The position numbers and the translations under genes were made by a program. A stretch of 64,000 nucleotides of DNA from Fictibacillus marinisediminis (GTDB lineage: Bacteria; Bacillota; Bacilli; Bacillales; Fictibacillaceae). The DNA lies in the NCBI RefSeq assembly GCF_023149135.1, contig NZ_JAIWJX010000002.1:2356001-2420000 (forward strand), given 5' to 3'. Each line of letters opens with the position of its first letter. The first letter of the stretch is position 1. The notes under the pieces were generated by a model. That model did not search any database and had not been told where the DNA came from. It worked only from the letters and a program-made list of their open reading frames with translations. Below are positions 51,007 through 57,961 of this stretch, piece by piece.

Positions 51007-51789
51007 ATGTTTTTTAAAACGGCCGCATTAAGTCTTACCGCTTTTCTGAGTATGACGACTGCCACTTTTGCAGCAAGTCCATATACTGCAAAGCCGGGAG
51101 ACTCCATCTATAAAATTGCTCAAGCCCATCAGACAAGCGTTAAAACTATAATGAATATGAATCTATTGCACCAAACGATGATCTATCCTGGACAAGTCAT
51201 TTATATTCCTGATCATTTAGCATTATATACCGTCCGCTTCGGAGACACCCTTTATACCATCTCAAAAAAATATGGACAAAGCATCCAAGCTTTGATTCTG
51301 GAAAATCCGCAAATCAAGAATCCCAGCTTGCTATATCCCGGGCAAACGATTGAGCTTCCAGCAAGCAACAAAACAGAAAGTCAGACTTTCAGCCAATCGG
51401 CTCCAAGCCAGCAGGTTAATGTAAGCGCTAACGCCAAAGAAGTGGCCAGCCTCGTTAACCAGGAACGGAACAAACAAGGGCTCTCTCCGCTTACTCTCAG
51501 CCAGAAACTAAGCAATGTCGCCCAGATCAAAGCAAAAGATATGGTGGAACGGAATTATTTCTCCCACACCTCACCAACTTACGGCTCGCCTTTTGACATG
51601 ATGAAAACATTCGGCATCTCTTATACAGCCGCCGGTGAGAACATCGCTGAAGGGCAACGTTCCCCCCAGCAAGTGATGCAGGACTGGATGAACAGTACAG
51701 GTCACCGTGAAAACATTTTAAGCAGCAAGTATAGCCAGATTGGCGTCGGGTACTACAATGGTGCCTGGGTCCAAATGTTTATTCGATAA
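51007..51789 (+). CDS. LysM-CAP (SCP-like) secreted protein
   Basis: A 260-residue wall-associated protein. Signal peptide residues 1-22 (TATFA-ASP). Two LysM repeats (YTAKPGDSIYKIAQAHQTSV; YTVRFGDTLYTISKKYGQSI) cover residues about 24-118 and bind peptidoglycan. Residues about 140-258 are a CAP/SCP domain (LVNQERNKQGLSPLTLS, YFSHTSPTYGSPFDMM, AGENIAEGQRSPQQV, MNSTGHRENILS). It resembles Bacillus YkwD/SafA-type spore or wall proteins. The ATG follows AAGGAGG. Function within spore coat or cell wall is inferred. Confidence 0.9.
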   Translation: MFFKTAALSLTAFLSMTTATFAASPYTAKPGDSIYKIAQAHQTSVKTIMNMNLLHQTMIYPGQVIYIPDHLALYTVRFGDTLYTISKKYGQSIQALILENPQIKNPSLLYPGQTIELPASNKTESQTFSQSAPSQQVNVSANAKEVASLVNQERNKQGLSPLTLSQKLSNVAQIKAKDMVERNYFSHTSPTYGSPFDMMKTFGISYTAAGENIAEGQRSPQQVMQDWMNSTGHRENILSSKYSQIGVGYYNGAWVQMFIR

Positions 51790-51807
51790 AAAACGTTAGA
51801 TTCTCAC

Positions 51808-51847
51808 AAAAAAAGTCCAGTACTGTTTGATCAGCACTGGACCTTTT
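51808..51847. terminator. Bidirectional terminator
   Basis: AAGTCCAGT pairs with ACTGGACCTT; T-rich on both sides, between convergent genes. Confidence 0.85.
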
Positions 51848-51858
51848 ATATATGAGCT

Positions 51859-52329
51859 TTAGGCGACACCCGCATCATCCATGCGAACAGAAACCGCTTC
51901 ATAATGATGTTCCAAAGAAATCCTTTTTATTTTGTTGAAGAATCCATCAGGCACATCCCTGACGAGGGCCTTTGCAATCTTCCAGGCCTGAACTTCAACT
52001 AACAGTTCAATCTTTCTTTTTTTCAGTTCATCTTCTGTATCATCGTACAGTTCCACTAGCTTTTGCAAATAGGGATCTGTGGAATGGCCCGCTTCATGAG
52101 CAAAGATGACCAAGGCATACTCCAGCATGACATCCTGTTCAGGAAACATCCACTGGCACTGAGATTGAATTTCTTCCAGATACAATGTTATCGAATGGTC
52201 TCCGGCATTATATTTCCCGCCAATGTTTCGGTCGAGCGGACATTTGGCCTCGATCTGAACATCAACTGATAAGTTAAAACGTTCCACCATTTTATTGATT
52301 TTATAAATTAGTTTTTCATTCTCCAGCAA
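51859..52329 (-). CDS. Putative HExxH metalloprotease, 156 residues
   Basis: A small soluble protein with HEAGH at residues 78-82 and an acidic helix containing VEVQAW (Glu112), the spacing and layout of a gluzincin-type zinc site. IGGKYNAGDHSITLYLEE precedes the motif. I do not recognise the family beyond this. The TTG start (52329) directly abuts the stop codon of the helicase gene and reuses its AAGGGG as ribosome site, so the pair is translationally coupled. Confidence 0.7.
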   Translation of the reverse strand: MLENEKLIYKINKMVERFNLSVDVQIEAKCPLDRNIGGKYNAGDHSITLYLEEIQSQCQWMFPEQDVMLEYALVIFAHEAGHSTDPYLQKLVELYDDTEDELKKRKIELLVEVQAWKIAKALVRDVPDGFFNKIKRISLEHHYEAVSVRMDDAGVA

Positions 52330-53556
52330 TTATTTCCCCTTCTTTTTTGTAAAATTTTGAGTTCGCTGGGGCGCTGACTTTTTGGGCGGCCTTTTTTTGT
52401 CCGTTTTTTGCTGTGTACTATGCGACTGCGGGACAAGATGATCTCTTTTAAAGACCATTTTTTGAGGGTCGGTGTCCATCTTCTTCGCCCATTTTACGAG
52501 CACGTTCTCTTCTCTTTCGGTCACTAGAGAAATGATGGTTCCCTCTTGGCCCATCCTGCCTGTTCTTCCTGACCGGTGAATGTATTGTTTTTCTGAATCT
52601 GCTAGGTCAAAATGTATAACGTGTGTAAGTCCGCTAATATCCAATCCACGCGCAGCTAGATCTGTTGAAAGAAGCAATGCATGATCACTTGCACGGAATT
52701 CTCTCATCACTTTTTGCCGCTCTTGTTTGGATGCTTGTCCAGAGATCACCCCTACGGTAATGCCTCGGTAAGCCATTTTTGCAGCAATCTCTTCAAGACG
52801 CATGCTATCACCAAAAAACACGATAGCCTTCATGTTCGAATGGTGTCGAATAATCCGCCTGAGATTATCTATTTTATCACGTCTTTCAGAAATCAGGTAA
52901 AGATTCTGCACTTTTTTTGCAGCAGATGAATCCCTTTCAACCTTTATGAAAAGAGGCTCATTCATCCATTCCTTAGCGAGCTCTTCCGATTTTTTTGAAA
53001 TGGTCGCTGACACAAAAACAAGCTGGCGGTCTTTCATCGTCCCTTTGACAATATTCTGAACCTCGTCCATTAATTCCATATCATAAACGACATCTGCTTC
53101 ATCCACTATAATCGTCTTCACCTCATGAAGCTTGAGCTTTTTATTTTTGTAAAGCTCAAGAATCCTTCCCGGTGTCCCGATGATATACTGTGGCTTCTTC
53201 TTTAGCTTATCGATCTGCCGCTGTACGTTTACTCCGCCGATCAGTGTTGTTCCTGAGATTCCGCTTCCTTGAGCATATTCCTGGAAAACGGTATGAATCT
53301 GCATGACCAGTTCTTTTGTTGGCGCAATGACCACTGCCTGTACAGAAGATGAACTGCTGTCTATGTTTTGCAATACCGGCAGACAGTAAGCCAGTGTCTT
53401 GCCTGTTCCAGTCGGAGATTCAACGATTAAGTCTTTTCTTCCTAACATACTCGGCAGCATCTGCTCCTGTACGGGAGTCAGTGTTTCAAACCCCGCATTT
53501 TCCCAATTCTCTTGCAGGAAAGGATGCAACTCCTTTAATTGTGTAGTCATACTCAT
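52330..53556 (-). CDS. DEAD-box RNA helicase (YfmL-like)
   Basis: A 408-residue ATP-dependent RNA helicase. Q-motif FETLTPVQEQ (residues 23-32), Walker A SPTGTGKT (47-54), DEAD in IIVDEADVV, SAT in FVSATIS, and motif VI HRSGRTGRMGQ. The C-terminal basic tail (KTDKKRPPKKSAPQRTQ) is typical. Closest in style to B. subtilis YfmL, which helps ribosome assembly. Its ATG overlaps the stop of the upstream gene in ATGA. Confidence 0.9.
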   Translation of the reverse strand: MSMTTQLKELHPFLQENWENAGFETLTPVQEQMLPSMLGRKDLIVESPTGTGKTLAYCLPVLQNIDSSSSSVQAVVIAPTKELVMQIHTVFQEYAQGSGISGTTLIGGVNVQRQIDKLKKKPQYIIGTPGRILELYKNKKLKLHEVKTIIVDEADVVYDMELMDEVQNIVKGTMKDRQLVFVSATISKKSEELAKEWMNEPLFIKVERDSSAAKKVQNLYLISERRDKIDNLRRIIRHHSNMKAIVFFGDSMRLEEIAAKMAYRGITVGVISGQASKQERQKVMREFRASDHALLLSTDLAARGLDISGLTHVIHFDLADSEKQYIHRSGRTGRMGQEGTIISLVTEREENVLVKWAKKMDTDPQKMVFKRDHLVPQSHSTQQKTDKKRPPKKSAPQRTQNFTKKKGK

Positions 53557-54083
53557 TTATTTTCCCCTTTATGAAAAATTTGTTTACATGAAGCCATCAT
53601 GCGTTCCAGGTAATCCTCTAGCTGTTCACTGTTTTCTTCATGCAATTTGCTGTCTATGTTTATTAAAATTTCATTATGGTAGCTGCCTCTTGGCAATCCA
53701 TAGATATATGAAACCTTTTGAGAGACTTCACCGTACGGATCCCATATCCTTCTTAAGGTTTCACCGAGCTCTGAACACTCTGCTTCAATATCCTGCACCG
53801 TTAAATAATAGGTCACAGAAAACCTGCATCCAGTATTCTCTGTCTCTCTTTCCATTATTTCATCTGCAAGGTCTTCTAAACCTGCTGCAAGCTCAATTTT
53901 TGCTTTTACTCCCTGTCCTGTTTTTCCTTTTATAAATACTTCTAAATTGTATTTTCTGCTGAGAGATGCAAGATCAACCAGATCACGGCGGTTCGTAACC
54001 TTTAAGTGACCGTCAAAATCAAGGTCATAGACCATGCCTTCCAGTATAATTTTTAAATTTTCATAGATCGTGGGATCAATCAT
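53553..54083 (-). CDS. Hypothetical protein translationally coupled to the helicase gene
   Basis: A 176-residue acidic soluble protein (FDGHLKVTNRRDLVDLASLS, TVQDIEAECSELGETLRRIW). No family is recognised and no transmembrane segment is seen. Its stop overlaps the helicase start by four bases, so both are made from one message. It may be an accessory or regulator of that helicase; that is inference. Confidence 0.7.
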   Translation of the reverse strand: MIDPTIYENLKIILEGMVYDLDFDGHLKVTNRRDLVDLASLSRKYNLEVFIKGKTGQGVKAKIELAAGLEDLADEIMERETENTGCRFSVTYYLTVQDIEAECSELGETLRRIWDPYGEVSQKVSYIYGLPRGSYHNEILINIDSKLHEENSEQLEDYLERMMASCKQIFHKGENK

Positions 54084-54214
54084 GTAAGTACCTTCTTTGT
54101 TTTATAGTCTTAAAATACGGTACGTGAAATTATATATGGCACTGGATGAATACATTCATTTTACCTTCATACATCTCCGTACGCTACTCTTTCTCTTTTT
54201 TTGAAACAGACAAA

Positions 54215-54245
54215 ATAAAAAAGACGGCTTGGTTTTCCGTCTTTT
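54215..54245 (-). terminator. Terminator after yppE
   Basis: AAGACGG/CCGTCTT stem with TTTTTATTTT on the minus strand, at the yppE stop. Confidence 0.85.
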
Positions 54246-54600
54246 ACGAATGCAGCCGTTCCAGCATGGTACTCAGGACGTAATCGATGGATTTGACCAT
54301 CTCGGTGAACCGTTTCTCCTTCGTATCCGGCTGAAATGCAAATACCGCAATAAACTGTAAGTTATCAAACGTGTCATTAATCTGGTTAACGTGAATATAT
54401 TTTGGCTGGTTAGCGGCTACCCATGGCAAGGAAAGGTTCTTCCACTCTTCCGCCATCGCGCGGATCCGGTCGGTAAACGGCTTGACCTCTCCATAAAAGT
54501 CTACTTCATAGCCTTCTTTTTTTGTATTTTCGATATACTGATCAAAAGCTTCCCGATTGGCATCTAAAAGCTCTCTCGTTAATTGATTTAAGCGATCCAT
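54244..54600 (-). CDS. yppE: YppE family protein (DUF1798)
   Basis: A 118-residue helical protein. QPKYIHVNQINDTFDNLQF and FTEMVKSIDYVLSTM match the DUF1798/YppE pattern. The structure of B. subtilis YppE is a four-helix bundle; function unknown. It lies near racA, yppC and recU as in the B. subtilis ypp region, although the intervening genes differ. Confidence 0.75.
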   Translation of the reverse strand: MDRLNQLTRELLDANREAFDQYIENTKKEGYEVDFYGEVKPFTDRIRAMAEEWKNLSLPWVAANQPKYIHVNQINDTFDNLQFIAVFAFQPDTKEKRFTEMVKSIDYVLSTMLERLHS

Positions 54601-54663
54601 AATTCACCCCTGACCCTTCTATCCTACCAAAATAAAGGATAGAATGCACGTGGTTCAATAAGG

Positions 54664-55173
54664 TTAAAGGGTAAAAAGACTCACGAGCCAATTCCTCCGG
54701 GGTTTTTTATATCCAGCGGTCTCTTCTGTGCCCTGCGGCATCTTCAGCAGCTTCACTTCGATATCTTCAATCTTCTCTTCAATTTTGATCAGACGCTTCA
54801 TCATGTCATCCATCTCTGTAGCATGCTGAAGAACTTGATAGGACAATACGTCGTCTGCCTTTTCTTCGATCTTTTTTTCCAGCTTTTCGATCTGTGCCAT
54901 CAGACTCTCGAATCGTTCATCAAACCTCTGGGCCTTCACCGGAGCCACTGGAGATTTTACCTGAGCAGCGATCTGGATATCGTTCATGAGAAGCCCGGCG
55001 TCCAGCTGCTTTTTTATCTCACGCAAATCTTCTATGTCTTGCTCAGAGAACAGATAATGACCATGGTCATTTTTTTGGCAAGTAAGATTGAAATGTTTGA
55101 CCCAGCGCTGAATGGTAGTGGGATTGACACCAAGTTCTTCCGAAACCGTTTTTGTTTTAAACACCATTTCCAT
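54664..55173 (-). CDS. racA: Chromosome-anchoring protein RacA
   Basis: A 169-residue sporulation protein that binds near oriC and tethers it to DivIVA at the pole. MerR-like winged helix at residues 1-55 (KTVSEELGVNPTTIQRWVKH), a coiled coil at about 85-150 (FDERFESLMAQIEKLEKKIE), and a C-terminal RRNWLVSLFTL. The order and spacing match B. subtilis RacA, slightly shorter. The ATG at 55173 follows GGGAGG. Confidence 0.9.
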   Translation of the reverse strand: MEMVFKTKTVSEELGVNPTTIQRWVKHFNLTCQKNDHGHYLFSEQDIEDLREIKKQLDAGLLMNDIQIAAQVKSPVAPVKAQRFDERFESLMAQIEKLEKKIEEKADDVLSYQVLQHATEMDDMMKRLIKIEEKIEDIEVKLLKMPQGTEETAGYKKPRRNWLVSLFTL

Positions 55174-55365
55174 TTCTAATTCCCTCCCCGTTTTCTTATA
55201 TGGTAGTAATTCCGTCCCTTTTTTTGATTCCCTTCATAGGTGACAAAACTAGAAGCGATTCGGCAAAGAAAGTGATATTCCTTAAAAATATCCTCCTTTC
55301 GACACTGTTCACTCCGTATGAAACAGGTCCTCCTGCCTAACACTACAATCAGGAGGTGAACGATT

Positions 55366-55488
55366 ATGGAAAAACACGAAAACAGCCTGGAGCAGGAGCA
55401 GGAAAAAATGACAAACGCACCTGAACAGGAAAAAGAAACAGGACACGGCGACAAAAAGCTGGAAGGCCCCAACTATCCGGCTACATAA
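55366..55488 (+). CDS. 40-residue acidic protein, too short for usual gene calling
   Basis: ATG 55366 follows a perfect AGGAGG at 7-nt spacing and the frame reads MEKHENSLEQEQEKMTNAPE then QEKETGHGDKKLEGPNYPAT-stop. The Glu/Gln/Lys-rich body and the GPNxPAT-type tail resemble small unannotated Bacillus spore-associated proteins, but I cannot name the family. It is divergent from racA, with which it may share timing. Confidence 0.65.
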   Translation: MEKHENSLEQEQEKMTNAPEQEKETGHGDKKLEGPNYPAT

Positions 55489-55491
55489 TAC

Positions 55492-55610
55492 GAAAGGCTG
55501 AAACGGCCGTTCAGACCCGACAAGCGCTGGAGTTCTTGAGCATAAAACGCTTTTTGTTTTCTGCTCAAGAGCGAAGCGACTCGAGGGTCTGGCCGTTGAA
55601 GCTGGATCAA
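55492..55610. repeat. Structured intergenic repeat, copy 3 (tandem unit 1)
   Basis: A 119-bp unit starting GAAAGGCTGA. Paired segments AACGGCC/GGCCGTT, CAGACCC/GGGTCTG, CGCT/AGCG and TTCTTGAGCA/TGCTCAAGA form one long hairpin around a T-rich loop (CGCTTTTTG). Shared words GACAAGCGCTGGAG and GCGAAGCGAC flank the apical stem, and the unit ends GAAGCTGGATCAA. Confidence 0.85.
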
Positions 55611-55730
55611 GAAAGGCTGAAGCGCCTGGTCAGAGACGAAAGTTGGTGGAACTTTTACAAATCAGCACGCTCTTTGTGTTGAGATGTAAAAGTGAAGCAG
55701 CCGAGTCTCTAGGCGCCGAAGCTGGATCAA
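55611..55730. repeat. Structured intergenic repeat, copy 4 (tandem unit 2)
   Basis: A second 120-bp unit directly abutting copy 3 and again starting GAAAGGCTGA. The stems keep their places but change sequence on both sides: GCGCCT/AGGCGC, AGAGAC/GTCTCT and ACTTTTACA/TGTAAAAGT. A third GAAAGGCTGA at 55731 begins a truncated unit. Nothing else is seen in 55489-55790. Confidence 0.85.
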
Positions 55731-55790
55731 GAAAGGCTGAACCACTCGTTCAGGCTTTCGGCTATTTTCAAACCATTCTTACTAAACAGC

Positions 55791-55843
55791 AAAAAAGGTG
55801 ATCCTGCCCGCTTTAACAGCGGAAGCCAGATCACCTTTTTTCA
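55791..55843. terminator. Bidirectional terminator below yppC
   Basis: AAAAAAGGTGATC/GATCACCTTTTTT with an inner CCGCT/AGCGG stem; T tracts on both strands. Confidence 0.92.
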
Positions 55844-56821
55844 TTCCAAATTCCTATCTTTAAACAGCAGTTCTTCCAATAGGATTCCGATCTGAAGCTC
55901 CAGCTCTTTTTTGTGGTACCACTCCGTCAGGTTGATTTGCCGAGGGATAGAAAAGGATCGATAATAGGTATCCAGGTTCTTTACTCGTTTACTCCAGTCC
56001 GGCAGGGACGGCCGGCCGTGATCTACGAGCGGATAAATCAGACGGAGCAGCTGCGGCAGCCTTTCGCGGTTCGGATAGACGTACTGCTCATAATCGCGGC
56101 GTGAGCCTGTATGGGGAGTCATCTGTGCAAAATCATAAAACAATGTCTGATACGGAGATTGAAACAGCAGCCATGCGAGCCTTCTTCCGAGCAGAATGCG
56201 ATTTTTAATCGTACGGAAACCGTGTACAGAAAAGCCGAACACATCTCCCTCTAATGTCGGAAACAAAACTGTACTGAAATGGAGCCAATTCTGGAGCCGA
56301 TAGGGCATGGAAAGAAAAACTCTCCGGCGATAAACAGGATGATCGATGACCGGGCGCTGGATCAGATGCTGTTCATTGATGATCAACGATGTCCATAGCC
56401 TCTCTTCGTCTCCCATTGACCAAAACCGAAGCCACTCTCTCTGCATAAACTTAGAAACATTGAGCATCGGAAGCAGTGAGAACAACGGCCGGCCGGTCTC
56501 TTTGCTTTTTTCATAAAGAAGGAGCTGCGGATAGGCATCCGAAAAAATCAGCCAATTCGCCCGCTCATACGTAAAAAAAAGCAGATGGCGGTATTTTGGG
56601 TGAATGGATCTCCTCATCCATTCACCCTCCAGGTCACACATGTTGTAACCAGCATTTCTTGATACGATGGAAGCCAGAAAAGACCATTTGACCTCTGGGT
56701 GTTTTTCATAAAACTGCTGATAAAATACGGTACGTGAAATATTATCTCGGTTCCCTTTTTCTGTTTTTAGCTGAATCTCTCGGATCAGCTCTGATTCTAT
56801 CCATTTTTGTTCCTGGCTCAA
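55841..56821 (-). CDS. yppC: YppC family protein (DUF2515)
   Basis: A 326-residue soluble or peripheral protein. VFYQQFYEKHPEVKWSFLAS, IVSRNAGYNMCDLEGEWM and GRPLFSLLPMLNVSKFMQRE are characteristic of DUF2515, known from B. subtilis yppC beside recU. The TTG at 56821 follows AAAGGAGGGG and sets the usual length; the frame to 56941 overlaps the glutaredoxin promoter. Function unknown. Confidence 0.82.
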   Translation of the reverse strand: MSQEQKWIESELIREIQLKTEKGNRDNISRTVFYQQFYEKHPEVKWSFLASIVSRNAGYNMCDLEGEWMRRSIHPKYRHLLFFTYERANWLIFSDAYPQLLLYEKSKETGRPLFSLLPMLNVSKFMQREWLRFWSMGDEERLWTSLIINEQHLIQRPVIDHPVYRRRVFLSMPYRLQNWLHFSTVLFPTLEGDVFGFSVHGFRTIKNRILLGRRLAWLLFQSPYQTLFYDFAQMTPHTGSRRDYEQYVYPNRERLPQLLRLIYPLVDHGRPSLPDWSKRVKNLDTYYRSFSIPRQINLTEWYHKKELELQIGILLEELLFKDRNLE

Positions 56822-56932
56822 CTTTTCCCCTCCTTTTAACCTTATCGTTCTACAGCGCTGCCTAAAATATTTGTAAGCTCTATAGAAAAACGGTAAAATA
56901 AGAAGATAAACATATGGTTTGGAGGCATGAAC

Positions 56933-57181
56933 ATGGAGCAAAAGGTGATCATCTATACACAGGAAACCTGCCCGCCATGCTTTGCAGAGAAAGAATGGCT
57001 AAAATCAAATAACATTTCATTCGAGGAAAGAGATATTCGAAAGAATTCCCAATATATGAATGAAGTCATCGGTTATGGAGCAAGTGCTACTCCTGTTACC
57101 GTGATTATAAAGGATGGTTCCCAGGAAGTTGTGATGGGCTTCAAGCAGGAGGAACTGCAGTCCATTCTTGCGATCGATTAA
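56933..57181 (+). CDS. Glutaredoxin family protein
   Basis: An 82-residue thioredoxin-fold protein with the active-site CPPC in IYTQETCPPCFAEKEWLKS and the cis-Pro in ASATPVTVIIKDG. Such NrdH/YtnI-like proteins reduce disulfides. The ATG at 56933 is 7 nt from GGAGG; the one at 56927 is too close. It is divergent from yppC. Confidence 0.88.
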   Translation: MEQKVIIYTQETCPPCFAEKEWLKSNNISFEERDIRKNSQYMNEVIGYGASATPVTVIIKDGSQEVVMGFKQEELQSILAID

Positions 57182-57268
57182 ACAAATACGGCCGATCTCT
57201 AAAAAGCTATGCCAGCACTTGCCGCTTGCATAGTTTTTCTTATGTATTCATTATAAGGATGTGAAAGG

Positions 57269-57877
57269 ATGACACCCATCAATTATCCGAATGGAAAAAA
57301 GCAGGAGTCTACCCTGCCGCAGGGCGCTTCTAAAGCCCAAAGCACCATTTCCTACGGCAACAGGGGCATGACTCTTGAAGAAGACTTGAATAAAAGCAAT
57401 GAGTATTATCTGGAAACCGGCAGAGCCGTCATCCATAAAAAACCGACCCCTGTTCAGATTGTCAATGTTGAATATCCAAAACGTTCAGCTGCGGTCATAA
57501 AAGAAGCTTATTTTAAACTCGCTTCCACGACCGATTACAACGGCGTATACCGGGGGAAGTATGTTGATTTTGAAGCGAAGGAATCGAAAAACAAGACCTC
57601 CTTTCCGCTCCGCAACTTCCATGAACATCAGATTCAGCACATGGAAGCAATCACGGCGCACGGCGGCATTGCATTCGTGATCCTGCGGTTCTCTACACTG
57701 AACGAAGTCTATCTGCTTGACGCTTCACACCTGATCTCATTCTGGAACGATCAAAAGAACGGTAGGAAATCGATACCGAAAACTGAAATAGAAACGCACG
57801 GATTCCTTGTTTCCCCGGGTTTTATCCCCAGAATTGACTATTTAAAAATTATTGATAAAATGTACTTCAATCACTAG
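57269..57877 (+). CDS. recU: Holliday junction resolvase RecU
   Basis: A 202-residue nuclease that cuts recombination junctions. [55 protein letters not shown] (catalytic Asp/Glu/Lys) and [20 protein letters not shown] match the family. It is followed 84 bp later by ponA, the same order as B. subtilis recU-ponA. Confidence 0.96.
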   Translation: MTPINYPNGKKQESTLPQGASKAQSTISYGNRGMTLEEDLNKSNEYYLETGRAVIHKKPTPVQIVNVEYPKRSAAVIKEAYFKLASTTDYNGVYRGKYVDFEAKESKNKTSFPLRNFHEHQIQHMEAITAHGGIAFVILRFSTLNEVYLLDASHLISFWNDQKNGRKSIPKTEIETHGFLVSPGFIPRIDYLKIIDKMYFNH

Positions 57878-57961
57878 CGGGCAAGTCAAGTTCATAAATA
57901 ATCCGCTATTGACGAATAATCATAATGTACAATGCAGTAAGTGAAAGGTTGGTACAAATAC

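Noticed and set aside
55176-55472. 98-codon minus-strand frame between racA and the 40-residue gene
   Set aside because: Cys/Ser-rich antisense of the 40-residue gene with its ribosome site; no start signal.
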